64,000 bases of DNA, from NCBI GenBank assembly GCA_911387785.2, contig OU426980.1, positions 118,973,174 through 119,037,173 of the forward strand. Reading direction: 5' to 3'. Shown in pieces: positions 1-11,011 of this stretch. Both the position numbers and the translations under genes were made by a program. The DNA is from Aelia acuminata. Taxonomy: Eukaryota > Arthropoda > Insecta > Hemiptera > Pentatomidae. Every line of letters begins with the position of its first letter. Position 1 is the stretch's first letter. The notes under the pieces were generated by a model. The model had not been told where the DNA came from. It ran no database searches and saw only the letters and a list, made by a program, of their open reading frames with translations.

Positions 1-1640
1 AGTTTATATACATAGCTTTATTATTTTAAGAAAAGTATATTTTAGTGTAATATCCTCGGGAACATTTCCTATTTTTGCGTAATCTTCCATTCCATCATCA
101 TCATTTTGATGTCCTTCATCAGTGGTGAACGCATTATTTTTGTGCGGAGTTATTATATTAATTTATAATTATATTAACATATTTATAATTAATATATTTA
201 TTAATATAGGTATTAAATTAATTTATTGGATAAATTAAATTAAAAATAAATCTATACCTAATAAATTATAAATTTATATATTATATTTCGTATTTTTTTT
301 TGGTTATTAAAAAATGTTTCGATATATATAGATTTATTACTTATTCGTTAACGCTTGATTTATGATTGCTTGGGAACTTTATTACATTTTGAAACATCTT
401 TTTTTCCATTCTTATTTTAGGACAATTTGTGAACTCACAAAATAATTGTGTAGGTTCCGAAGATGGGGATAAGGCTACCCCGAAACGTAAAGTATAAACC
501 TATAATAATAAAATTAGCGAACAAGCCAAGGTTCCTTGCCTGATAACCAAGTATAAAAAGTATTATGTTAACAATTTTTTTTTTTTTTAATTTTGCACTC
601 TTAATAAAATAATACGTTAATGATTCAGGCAACCTCGTTGATAGAACCGTTTTTAATTATTTGATCCTATGGATTAGAAAAACGAAATGAACCAATTTTC
701 TTTAGTCTGTATGTATATTTTTTTTTTTGCAATTATGGTTTGTTACTGCATAACAAATCATTAAGATGCAATTGCGTGGGCAATTAAAGCTGATAGAGTA
801 AGCTCCGGCGAGAAAAGCCCGAGAAGCTGTAATTTTTCGCAATCTAGAAATCTGCCGGGAGTAATGCAAGTGGTGTTTCCCCCGCCTTAAACCAGCTCTA
901 AGCCGCACATTCCGCCGAGAACGGCCGCACAACTGAGCAATAAAAGCCCACCTCGGCTATCAGCGTTACTTACGCTCTAGTTCATACCTTCACCGATACT
1001 CCAAGGATTATTTCACAACACAATTGTTTAAAGGAGCTAAACTGATTAGTACTAAAAAACTTTAAATTAATATAAATAGGCGTAATTAGGTAAACAACAA
1101 ATAAATAAAAAAAGACATAAATTGTTAATTCAAGTTTTTCAATAACTGCTCAACTAATTGTTTGATAATTTTTTTTTACTAGTTTTAAACACATTGTTTT
1201 AAATGTATATTATACAAAATATGAACTATCCTTTGAAACGCCAGATAAAGGTTACGCCTGATATTGGAGGATTTTTTAAAGGTAAACAATACTCATAAAT
1301 CAATCGACCGATTGAGATGGTTCTATTCCCGATTCGTTACATACATAAACACCATATGTTTAAATATGGTAAAAGAATTGTGAATAGGTGAACTGTAATA
1401 TTAATTTCGAACAAGAGTAAAAATAATCCAGTTTTTTTTTTCTTTTTAGCTACAATTCTTTTTTTTTTAATCCAAATTATTGTCACCCCTCTTCTTAAAT
1501 CTACTTACTCATTGTGACACAGGAGCTTTGGACAAGGGTTGTGTGGTAATCAATTCAACCACAGACTATTTACATCATTTATTATTTACAATAAATAATC
1601 TTACAGGTCCCAACTACAAAAGGGGGGGGGGGTCTCATAA
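1..1640. other. AT-rich DNA, no gene seen
   Basis: No reading frame here resembles a known family. The segment at about 770-960 is less AT-rich than its surroundings but matches nothing I recognise. A run of ten or more G occurs just before 1632. I see no tRNA, rRNA or terminal repeat. Confidence 0.5.
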
Positions 1641-2333
1641 CTACATAGTCCTGTGCGTGCCATAGGAACTTCCTGGATTCTCTACCAAGGAAAATGATAT
1701 CGTATTGTGGTCCGAACTCGTTTCAGATATGAAATCCCAATCGAGTATGTACCTGGAGAGCGTGGGTGAAGCCAGAGTGACATAAATCCAGCTCTCTCCC
1801 ATCGCTCCAGAAAATGTAGGTGTTGCAGATGGATCATTTAGCACTAAGAGCTGGTTTCTTGCTATAAATTCGCCAATCTTAGCACCCCTTCGGTTTGTTC
1901 AATTGGATCCCGAGACCGTGTTCCAGGAATTGGTATCTGAGCATACGAATACATTCCTATGACGAGATGTAATTCTCTCCATAGCGGATATGTATTCATC
2001 AATATTGTTACCGTCAGGCAGGTACGCAGAAACCAGCGTAAAGGAGATACTACCCCACTTGACGTAACACGCTATACAATCCGCCATGGCGTATTGCCTC
2101 AGATCCATCACGTCGAGGTTCGGGTTGTTAACCACAATTGCAGCCTTGGGCCTCTTCTCTCCACTGCTCAGAGCTATCACTCTCGACGTGAGTACAAATC
2201 CTGTGACCACATTACTATGGCAACTCGGTTCTTGTATTGCCATTATGCCGTATCGCCCTGCAGGAGCTCGAAGCTCATCTGCTACAATACGACGACGACC
2301 CATGTTTAGCTGGAGGATGCTGATTTTATTCAT
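1641..2333 (-). pseudogene. R1-like non-LTR retrotransposon endonuclease (APE domain), broken
   Basis: This is a remnant of the N-terminal apurinic-like endonuclease of a non-LTR retrotransposon ORF2, the enzyme that nicks target DNA to prime reverse transcription. The frame opens with an N-terminal strand (ILQLNMGRRR), followed by the catalytic Glu segment IQEPSC, then SAYLPDG, VFVCSDTNSW and finally SDHNTISF, which carries the usual terminal Asp-His. The arrangement resembles the R1 clade. One in-frame TGA at about 1899-1901 splits it, yet the frame continues through TNRRGAKIGEFI to the end near 1641. No reverse transcriptase follows, so the copy is truncated just after the endonuclease. 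The family call is by motif; the exact clade is uncertain. Confidence 0.8.
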
Positions 2334-2660
2334 ATTTAGTTCTCCTTGCTATATCCTGAATTTTCCTGATATGCACAGGGCATTCGCGACCACCGGCCTG
2401 GTGCGTCGTTTGCTGACTAGGGGTTCCTTACCCCGGCGCAGGTCGGATCAGATTCCTTTTTCTTCACTGGGCTCTCAGACTCGGACTGCCTAGAATCATC
2501 TCCCAGACTTAGATTGCCCCTCTCAGACTCAGACTGCCCTCAGACTCAGACTCTCCAAGCCTTAGACTGCCTGACTGTGTCTGCCACTCCCGGTCTCCCC
2601 TTCTACTCGCCTGGGCCAGCCTCTTCTAGGAGTTCCCCCTCTCTCTCAGGGTCTCCTAGG
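2334..2660 (-). pseudogene. Possible C-terminal tail of the same element's ORF1
   Basis: Immediately upstream (on the minus strand) of the endonuclease frame lies a GC-richer stretch with at least three copies of a 15-base motif, CTCAGACTCNGACTG on the plus strand. On the minus strand parts of it read as Ser-Glu repeats followed by a basic stretch (SPVKKKESD). This fits the low-complexity end of an ORF1 nucleocapsid-like protein. Frames change within the repeats and no zinc knuckle is visible, so the call is an inference from position and composition. Confidence 0.3.
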
Positions 2661-3445
2661 TTCAATGCTTAGCTTTTCAGCTATCATTTTCCACGCGACA
2701 TTATTATTTACCAAAAGCCTGTCTGTCAAAAGTTATAAAGACCATCCTTTACAATTTAAAAAAAAAAAATGTTTCAAAACATTTCCAGATCCCGAAAAAA
2801 GTGTACCTGAAGTAAAAAACTTCAGGACTTTCCAGGAGAAGCAGTTTTTTGAAAAGGTCTTAATTTGACTTTTTTTTTTACTACACATAAACTGCTTAGA
2901 ATTGATAAAACTAGAATAGATCACAACAGAAAGTCGAGCATAAAATTAACGATAGCCATAAAAGTAGAGTTGTGAAGTTCTGACAGATTTGAGATAGTAT
3001 CAGCAAATTAATTGAATACCACTGGCTTATTTTAGATTTGATGAGGAAGCGTTTTTGTTTTTTTTTAGTAGCGACTTCAAATAAAAATATATACAGCATT
3101 ATCACGATAGTATTTAACAAGTATTCAAAGCGATTCTGCAGCTTTTTTTCCAAATGGCAACAGAAAATCAACGCTGGCCGCAAATCGTAATTTGTGGGCA
3201 ACAAACTAGATATTTTCAACGCTAATAAAACTGGTGCATACTATAAGTAACTTGTTAATTAAAAATAGTCGTCAGTTAACAAAAAATATAATGGCTCTGA
3301 TAATAAGGTATAGGGTAATTACAATGACTAGGGCCATCTATGCGCTAATTGCAGTTTCATATTTACACACACACACAAACACACACAGTGTAATAAGAAG
3401 GTTCATCATGACATGTTCCTTGTTCACCGTAAACAAGTTATTATC
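2661..3445. other. AT-rich DNA, no gene seen
   Basis: Short inverted repeats occur near 2805-2835 (CCTGAAGT and ACTTCAGG). There is a short (CA)n run near 3366. Overlapping reading frames on both strands are low complexity and match nothing. Confidence 0.4.
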
Positions 3446-3551
3446 TGTGTGATTTAAATGCACCTTCAGAGGCTTTAGGCTTTTAGTTTTTGAAATAATG
3501 TGTGATTTAAATGCACCTTCAGAGGCTTTAGGCTTTTAGTTTTTGAAATAA
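3446..3551. repeat. Two perfect tandem copies of a 53-bp unit
   Basis: The sequence beginning TGTGTGATTTAAATGCACC at 3446 repeats exactly from 3499, including the segment CAGAGGCTTTAGGC. No third copy is visible, and there is no coding potential. It looks like a recent local duplication. Confidence 0.9.
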
Positions 3552-4054
3552 TCCAAATATATTTTAATACATAATTGATATCACTTTTTGATAATTTATT
3601 TACTAGCATTTTTAACTATATGGCTAAAATGATACATCTTCGGCACGTTGACAAGAATGATTGGTATTGAAAATCAGAGCAGATTGTAAGGCGAAAGGGC
3701 TGTAATCAACGTGACCATCTGCTAACGTGTGAGTGACATCGATTTAATCGGCGGAGAGAGAGAGAGAGAGAGCAAACGTTTAATTAACAATCTAGTTGAT
3801 GACTTTCCATTTCAAAACTATTTCTCCTACAGCCATTCTCGCTGAGACAATACTCCAGTAATTATCGAGGAAATTAAAATCAAATAAAAAGATTGCGTTT
3901 ATTATTTTACAGATATGGCAAAATTTTGTATTGACAATTAACTGTATTCGACTTGACATTAAAAAAAAAAAAAAAACCGAAACCGGAAATAAGGCCAAGA
4001 AAATGACTAAATTATCTATTACTTCTGTTGTAATTATTATTTACTTTTATTAAT
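3552..4054. other. AT-rich DNA with a short (AG)n run
   Basis: An (AG)n tract lies at about 3753-3771 and a poly-A run at 3960-3976. No gene is seen. Confidence 0.4.
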
Positions 4055-4294
4055 AACTAGCTGTATACCCCTGTTTCACCAGGGGAATTTAATTTGTCTA
4101 CGACTCAAACGGTCGATTTCGTAAAATAAAGAATATACCCAGAGATTGGCTGAAGCTATGCAATTTTAATATGGACGGGTGTTCGCACCTGGTATCAAAG
4201 AACCACTGAGCGAAATTTGGAGAATTTAGGACAAACGGTAAGGATTTCTATAAAGAACAAACAAACAGAATTTCATCTTTATTTATATAGATAT
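4055..4294 (+). repeat. Interspersed repeat family A, copy 1
   Basis: The copy starts ACTAGCTGTATACCCCTG and ends in ATTTATATAGAT. It shares with copies 2 and 3 the segments CAAACGGTCGATTTCGTA, GTGTTCGCACCTGGTAT, AAGAACCACTGAGCGAAAT and ATTTCTATAAAGAACAAAC. A start of this kind and an AT-rich tail are common in non-autonomous retroposons or 5'-truncated RTE-type ends in invertebrates, but I cannot fix the class. Confidence 0.7.
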
Positions 4295-4967
4295 GTGATG
4301 TTATATATTTTACCTTGTGAAAATTACTTATTTCTTCATAGTCATCTAATAAATTTACACACATTTTCACATTTCTGATTTTATAGTGGTTTTATTAACA
4401 ATTAAAAAAAAGGATGTTAAGTAAAATTATTAATTTTTATTTCTTAATCATACTGTATTTCGTAAAATTTACAATTACTGGAGGTCTTATTTATTTAAAA
4501 TCATAATAATTAAACAGTGTACATTATCTTTAGTTAATCAAATGTTATAGACAGGGGCTTAAAAAACATAATATATCTATGTACTTTAATTAAACCAAAC
4601 TAATATTGGACAACTTATGCTTATATAATATGAAATGAAAAAAATGATTTATTATATTATTTGTTTATTTTAAAGTTTAGTTTTGTTACTATTTCATTTA
4701 TCTTCTTTTAATCAAGAGTTAAAAATTTTTTCCACCAAAACAAAATAAATTCTTGATGATAATTGAAAACTAATGAAAAACTGTTTAGGATTGTTTCAGC
4801 CAATACTTTACACTTTTATATCGTACAGTAAAAAAAAAATCTTTACAAGGAACTGAACAGAATTTTCATAAAAACTAAAATAACTTTTTAATATATCAAA
4901 AAAATAAAATAAATAAATAGTCCAATGGATTGTTATATATCACTAAAATTTTCATTGATATATACTT
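4295..4967. other. AT-rich DNA between repeat copies, no gene seen
   Basis: Very AT-rich with short homopolymer runs. I see no reading frame or structured RNA. Confidence 0.4.
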
Positions 4968-5256
4968 ACTAGCTGTATATACCGGTTTCACCCGGAGTAT
5001 TTCATTTTTTAAATCTATAAAATCTATAAAGTGGGACATTTATAGACTCAAACGGTCGATTTCGTAAAAAAACATTGTAAAGCGAGATCATTACGATTTT
5101 TATACCAATAAATAATCGGCTGAAGTTATCCAATTTTAATGGACAGGTGTTCGCAACTGGTATGAAAGAACCACTGAGCGAAATTTGGAGAATTTAGGAC
5201 AAACGGTATGAATTTCTATAAAGAACAAACAGAATCTCATCTTTATTTACATAGAT
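4968..5256 (+). repeat. Interspersed repeat family A, copy 2
   Basis: This copy starts ACTAGCTGTATATACCGG and ends in TTATTTACATAGAT. It has an extra segment, GTAAAGCGAGATCATTACGA, also present in copy 3 but missing from copy 1. Copy 3 follows with no spacer. Confidence 0.7.
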
Positions 5257-5522
5257 TATAGCTATATATCCCGGTTTGACCCGGGGAATTTCATTTTTCT
5301 GATGAAACGGTCGATTTCGTAGAAAAACATTGTAAAGCGAGATAATTACGATTTTTATACCAATAAAGAATATCGGCTGAAGTTATGCAATTTTAATGGA
5401 CAGGTGTTCGCACCTGGTATGAAAGAACCACTGAGCGAAATCAGGAGAATTTAGGACAAACGGTATGGATTTCTATAAAGAACAAACAAACAAACAGAAT
5501 TTCATCTTTATTTACGTAGATA
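5257..5522 (+). repeat. Interspersed repeat family A, copy 3
   Basis: Starts TATAGCTATATATCCCGG immediately after the tail of copy 2 and ends TTATTTACGTAGAT. The AAACAAAC motif near the tail is expanded compared with copy 2. Copies 2 and 3 are head-to-tail and more alike than either is to copy 1, suggesting tandem duplication or insertion at the same AT-rich tail. Confidence 0.7.
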
Positions 5523-5984
5523 ATTAAAATTATATTCTTAACGTTTATTTATTTATCTAAAACGAATGTCTGCATAAAGAAGAAAAGTACTTAATTGATG
5601 TTTGTGTAACGCGCACACCTGCATCAACTTACATCTTTACATTATATTAAAATTCTGTATGCATTATTGTGGTTACTTACCTAACTAAGCATAGACCATC
5701 ATACTAAGACAAGATAAATTTAAACCATGAGACCGAAAATGTTTATCAAATAAATCTTGTACCCATCACATTCGCTCATTGTTGTCCTTTACTAACATGT
5801 GTGAATGGACTGAAGATAAAAAAAAATTAGAACATAATACTATTTGTTCTACTTCAGCTAAAAGGTTTTAATCAATCTTAAAAGACTCCTTTATATCACA
5901 ATAATGACAACTATAACATACTGAGTCTATTATCTTTATTTACTACATAAGTTTACTCGTTTCCTAAATAATACTGTTAAACAT
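5523..5984. other. AT-rich DNA, no gene seen
   Basis: No recognisable frame, RNA or repeat boundary. Confidence 0.4.
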
Positions 5985-6259
5985 TAAAATATTATTTTAT
6001 ATTAATTTAATCATTATTGTGGGTAACCACTCTTGTTTTTAAATTATTTTAAATAATTTTAAAATATAATACTCGCAAAACTTGCGAGATCGTGGGAGAG
6101 GTGTCAGTGAAGAGGAAGGATTTGGCACCGTTTGGAAGCTAGCTCCGTGGTGCAATGGTTAGCATACCGCGCATGTCACGCGGAAGACCCGGGTTCGATT
6201 CCCGGCGGAGCCAAATCTTTTATCCTCAAAAATAAATTATTTAAAATAAAATATTATTT
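5985..6259 (+). repeat. Single diverged copy of the tRNA-bearing repeat family
   Basis: The central part is homologous to the 298-bp units at 59.4-63.3 kb. It has the same upstream hairpin (CTCGCAAAACTTGCGAG), the same leader GTGAAGAGGAAGGATTTG, then the tRNA-like gene and the tail AAATCTTTT...AAATAAATTATTT. It is flanked by TAAAATATTATTT at 5985-5997 and 6247-6259, a possible target-site duplication, although the AT richness makes this weak. It shows that the array unit belongs to a dispersed family. Confidence 0.7.
6141..6213 (+). tRNA. tRNA-like gene, irregular anticodon loop (GUC nearby)
   Basis: A 73-nt cloverleaf can be drawn. The acceptor arm AGCTCCG pairs with CGGAGCC except A1-C72. 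The D arm is GTGC/GCAT, the anticodon stem CCGCG/CGCGG is perfect, and the T arm CCGGG/CCCGG has loop TTCGATT; the discriminator is A. Box A (TGGTGCAATGG) and box B (GGTTCGATTCC) are good, and a TTTT run follows at once. The anticodon loop reads CATGTCA, so position 33 is A rather than the near-universal U. The loop resembles tRNA-Asp (GUC) with one inserted base. It is more likely a tRNA-derived repeat promoter or pseudogene than a decoding tRNA. Confidence 0.65.
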
Positions 6260-6898
<639 letters not shown>

Positions 6899-7280
6899 AC
6901 TTTATATGTATAGTTAATATACTATATTTGTTCTATGAATGGTTTCTTGTTATAATTATGCTCGAAGGTGGTTACAGGTGGGGGAATAGGGGTTTGGTCC
7001 CCTTTCCCCAAAATTTTGAAGAAAAAAAATAGTTGAATAAACTTATCTTTTTTTTTTTTTTTTTTTTATCAAATTTTCTAGTTTCGTGGTATTTGCTTAT
7101 ATGAATTAAATAATGTTCCTATCATCATTGTAAATAAATAAGCGTGTTTTATGTATATTTTTTTTTTTTTTTTCTGGGACCACTGCTGGTTGGGCTATAA
7201 GAAAATAATATTATGATTACTATAGCAAAACTATAATAGTCCAATCTTAGATATAGCTGTTTATATACAAAGGCAAGGGA
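6899..7280. other. AT-rich DNA with poly-T runs
   Basis: T runs occur at about 7050-7068 and 7159-7173. No gene is seen. Confidence 0.4.
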
Positions 7281-7519
7281 ATTACCATGATTTGAGATTA
7301 ACAACAAATTGAGTCAGCCTTAAATTGGTGTTTGTCCCTTGACTGAGGATTGGTTAGGAATGTGCTGAGGAATGTCCTCTAGCTGGCAGAATAGGGGTTG
7401 ATAAAATTAGCTTGAGTGATTGTGGTTGAGTTCCAGAGCTGAGCTACCTCTTTGAGATTCTGTCCCAGGATTCGCCTAATCCTTTAGGTGATTCCCTTTG
7501 TGTTATATCCTTCGAGGAA
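7281..7519 (-). repeat. Probable body of the 5S-derived SINE
   Basis: This GC-richer stretch lies directly downstream, on the minus strand, of the 5S-like head at 7520-7627. Its composition differs from the AT-rich flanks, so it is probably the SINE body. I could not find target-site duplications and the outer boundary is a guess. Confidence 0.35.
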
Positions 7520-7627
7520 TAGGCGTTCACCCGATCCGAGCGGTCACCCATCCAAGTACTAACAACGCGCGACGTTGCTTAACTTTGAAGACAATAATAG
7601 CTTAGGCTACTCCGCTATCTCGGCCCC
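7520..7627 (-). ncRNA. 5S rRNA-derived sequence (SINE3-type head or 5S pseudogene)
   Basis: On the minus strand the middle reads AAAGTTAAGCAACGTCGCGC, then GTTAGTACTTGGATGGGTGA and CCGCTCGG. These are the conserved loop A/box A, intermediate element and box C regions of 5S rRNA, the internal Pol III promoter. The outer parts (GGCCGAGATAGCGGAG and the 3' end) do not pair as in functional 5S rRNA. A 5S-derived SINE head is the likeliest reading; a diverged 5S pseudogene is the alternative. Confidence 0.75.
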
Positions 7628-8734
7628 ACATCTTTGTTATATTCAATTGATGAATGATCAATAAATATGTTTTTTTTTTTGTCACAAAATGTAAATTAAT
7701 TCAGTTTCAAATAATTTTTTAACGTTTGAGATTTGAATTTTCGTTAGTTGTTGATTTTTTATAAGCTTAATAATATCGATTTAATTTGTACTTTATAACA
7801 CCGAAAGGCATTCTTGAATATAAAATATATAATTTACTAGCAATTTGACTGTAAACAAAAAAAAATCCTGGTGTAGGATATAATTTATATTCTGAAGATT
7901 CCAAAACATTGTACAAAGAAAAAAATAAAACAAATATAAGAGAAAATCATTAAAAGAAATTAGCATTACAGAAAATTTTACAATTCCACAAAATGCAAAT
8001 TTGAAATTTCACATAAATTCAATACTTTTAAAAAATTAAGAATTACATAAGAAATTAAATTTCATTCATTTTTTTTTTCCTTTATCAAAAACAACATTTT
8101 TCCTGACAATAAAAAATTATCCCGATAGAGTTTACCAGAGCAGTGTTTCTCCCAATCTAAAGTATTAAGCTTAACTCTGGGTTTTCATTTATCAAACGAT
8201 CAATTAAAATATATTTAAAATATTTATATACTTAATCATTCACCTTTAATATATTTCACCAGATACAAATATAATCCCAACTCGACAAACACGAGCAATT
8301 ACGATGTCACAATTATTGATGTTTTCAACCATTACTTGGTTATATTCGCTATATTATATACGCAAACCATATATATGTGAATACTATAATTATTGATCAT
8401 AAAAATCTCATTGAAGATTAAAACTATAAAAAATAAAAAATCATTTTTTTTTTCTCATCTTCTCCATTATTCCATTAAATAACTTTTCTCAGCTCGATCT
8501 CCAGTAACTAGAAACTGATTCGGGAGAAAATCTCCTTAATTTGTTTTAAAATATTTTCAACTTCCGTGTCCTTCGTGAAATGCCCGTTTTTTGTTTAGCC
8601 AACCTCGCTAAAAATGGTAGCACTTAGGCTCCAAAGCGGAATAATGACTTTACGGTTCACCCTTAAAAATGCCACGCATTCCGTCTTAGATTGGGATTCG
8701 TCGGTTTATCTTCCGGCAGTGCTGTTCCTAAGAC
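7628..8734. other. AT-rich DNA, no gene seen
   Basis: Mostly poly-A/T-rich. The block near 8570-8710 is less AT-rich but has no frame or motif I can name. Confidence 0.4.
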
Positions 8735-8879
8735 TATTTGAGGCATGAGGGTCTGATAATTGTTTGAGACCCTCTACAAAAATAAAATAATTAATAAATA
8801 GAGAATGTTAGGCCTCAAAGTCTTGTATTATTTCAATAATTTCTGTTTCTATTTTCTAACTAATTTCTTCAAAAAGATC

Positions 8880-9122
8880 TGTTTCTCCAAGTCCAAAGTC
8901 CTTCGAACCATAGTCAATGCCCCATATTACGTTACAAACAAAACCTTACATCACGACCTCAACATTCCATTTGTCCTGGACAATATCCCATCCAAATTCT
9001 CTAAATTTCATCAGAACCTTTCTTATCATCCTATTCCTTCAGCCCAATCCCTATCATGCCCCAACCATCCCTACAATTCTCCCAGAAGGCTGAAACGGCA
9101 GTGGCCAAGAGACCTCTTGTAA
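8880..9122 (+). pseudogene. Jockey-clade non-LTR retrotransposon, ORF2 C-terminus
   Basis: The frame reads SKSKVLRTIVNAPYYVTNKT, then LHHDLNIPFV, and ends PRRLKRQWPRDLL before TAA. This is the characteristic C-terminal tail of Jockey-like ORF2 proteins, beyond the reverse transcriptase thumb. About 80 codons remain and everything upstream is missing, as expected from incomplete target-primed reverse transcription. The apparent extension to a Met at 8805 runs into the flanking inverted arm and is not part of the gene. Confidence 0.85.
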
Positions 9123-9545
9123 CTTGCTTTTGGAGTCCTGGCAATGGCCAGCTTCTCCACTCAAGTCCTGCGTGCTTGTAGCTGAGTGCTCTCACCTAGT
9201 CACCACTGGTTTTAATCACAGTGACGAGGCTGTGAGAGAAGCACTGGGATCTCCCAGGGTCTTGCTTTGCCTTCCCTAGGCAGAGCGGGACTCGGAGCTT
9301 CCCTGGCTGAATGTATATATTGTAAAAAGGTATGAATGTAGATTGTAATTTCATTTCATTTTCGTCACTGTTATTTATTATTATTTTTTATTTTATTTAT
9401 TTTTTTTTGTAAATTTGTATGTAGTTATTGTGTAAATGATTTACCTTACAGCACTAATATAAATGCCCTCGACTGTGGCAGAGACTGTGGCTTTCAATAA
9501 AAAAAAAAATAAAAAAAATAAAAAAAAAATAATAAAAAAAAAAAT
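9123..9545 (+). mobile_element. Jockey 3' UTR and A-rich tail
   Basis: A moderately GC-rich 3' UTR follows the stop codon, with an AATAAA signal near 9497. It ends in an A-rich tract with occasional T (about 9498-9544). This is the tail of the retrotransposon insertion. Confidence 0.75.
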
Positions 9546-9811
9546 CTTCCTTATAGAACCCTTGTAGCCCTGAATAAGCGAAAATTTGGCATGTAATCTG
9601 CATGATTAGGTGAATTAACAAAACAATACGAGACTTTGAGGCCTAACATTTTATATCTATCATTAAATAGCCTCTTCCTACACACTTGTCCACATAATTA
9701 ATAAAATAAAAATAGAAATGTAAAAGTGTCAGTCTTTTTTTTTTTTTTGTAGAGGGCCTCAAACTAATATCTGACTCGAATGTCTCAAATGGTTGTAGAA
9801 ACCTCATTAAT

Positions 9812-9813
<2 letters not shown>

Positions 9814-9861
<48 letters not shown>
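9814..9861. repeat. (TA)n microsatellite
   Basis: About 24 TA units directly outside the right inverted arm. Confidence 0.95.
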
Positions 9862-9863
<2 letters not shown>

Positions 9864-10137
9864 TAAAAATTCATTGAAGAAAAAAGTTGACTCCCCCTTG
9901 AAGAGCCCGAGGCAGACCTTCCATTCCATATTGTTCGTACCTATAGGCTTTTAGATAAGAAGAGAAAAACTTTATGAAAAATAATTCTTATTGTAAATTT
10001 AGTCCGACATTATTCCTATTTCAGGTAATAAATGTCTAAAATGACCAGTTTTCACAATTTAGATGAAATTTGGCAACTGCTTTATACAATAGTTGAATAT
10101 GACAATTACGAGATATATTGTTACATGATAGTTTTAT
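9862..10137. other. AT-rich DNA, no gene seen
   Basis: Nothing recognisable before the target-site duplication of the next retroposon. Confidence 0.4.
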
Positions 10138-11011
10138 AGTTAGTTATTTGTTTGTTTCTCGTCCCTTTATGCTACTAAGGCTAATCGTACGATGCTACAG
10201 AGGGAATCTCGTTAATCCACTCATGGCGGCCCAAGGGTGATCGTACCTAGCCAGTGGCCTACACCGACCACCCCTGCACCATGAGAGGCGAGGAGAGAGA
10301 GGACGGGGACAGAACCTGCTAACCAGCCTGACCCCAACAAACACTCATGACCTATACAGGTCGGCGCTTGGTGGTCTCAGCAACCACGACCACCACGTCC
10401 GTACCGGACACCCCGAGGGGTCCCAGCACCACCCAACGATGACGCCCGGGAGAGCGTCATCCCCGTGGTACCATTTGGCATCACCGCCTCAACTCCCGAA
10501 TGGATAGCGGGCCGGACGATCTGTCCTACGGATGCTCCTACTTAGGGCATGATGGCGGGGGCTTACCATCATGGCCTAAGGAGGACTGGTCCCGTGCCAG
10601 CGCCTCTGTCGTTCGCGAGTTGTAAACAACTCCCCAGGGGGCACCACAAGGTGACAGTAGGCGTTGCAGGGGATCGGGCAAGCGGGGAACAACAGACAGT
10701 GAGTGGGGCACTATAGCCTGATGTTCCCACATGAGGGTAGGAAGACTCCCGCACCCGTCTTCCGCCTCAGCCCCCCTTTACCCCTGCCATTTGCCCCCCC
10801 CCCCCCGTACGATGCTACAGTGGGAGTCCTAAATTTTGCCTATCCAGGTATAATTAGGATAGGGATCATTAACGAGTACCTGACCTGAGTAGCCAAGATT
10901 TTACTCCCATTAAAAAATCCTAGGGCCACTGTGTAACGCGAACCCGCGACCTTTAGTATTGTAAGTTGCCATGCTAACCACTACACCACAGGTGACTCCA
11001 GTTAGTTATTT
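10138..11011 (-). mobile_element. Long GC-rich tRNA-headed retroposon with 12-bp target-site duplication
   Basis: AGTTAGTTATTT occurs at 10138-10149 and again at 11000-11011, bracketing 850 bp (10150-10999) that is far more GC-rich than its surroundings. On the minus strand the insert begins with a tRNA-like head (see 10930-10996) and ends AAAGGGACGAGAAACAAAC. This is the layout of a tRNA-derived SINE, but it is unusually long. The 15-mer CGTACGATGCTACAG occurs twice inside (about 10187 and 10807), so part may be an inner duplication. A run of about 14 C lies at 10793-10806. No coding frame is convincing. Confidence 0.75.
10930..10996 (-). tRNA. tRNA-like head of the retroposon (Pol III promoter)
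   Basis: On the minus strand the sequence reads CCTGTGGTGTAGTGGTTAGC, which contains box A (TGGTGTAGTGG). About 30 nt later comes GGTCGCGGGTTCGCG, a box B-like T arm. The anticodon arm is degenerate and no full cloverleaf forms, so it is a promoter relic rather than a working tRNA. Confidence 0.65.

Larger units (their letters stand above)
8735..9790. mobile_element. Inverted-repeat (foldback-like) unit enclosing a Jockey 3' end
   Basis: The arms are at about 8735-8822 and 9632-9790. The left arm carries TTTGAGACCCTCTACAAAA and ATGTTAGGCCTCAAAGTCT; the right arm carries their near reverse complements (AGACTTTGAGGCCTAACAT at 9634-9652 and TTTGTAGAGGGCCTCAAACT near 9749). Between them lies a 5'-truncated Jockey element with a poly-A tail. 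The simplest reading is a palindromic MITE-like element into which the retrotransposon inserted. The exact ends and a target-site duplication are not clear. Confidence 0.6.

Noticed and set aside
1959..2493. Plus-strand frames over the R1-like endonuclease
   Set aside because: The opposite strand carries the recognisable endonuclease; these are shadows.
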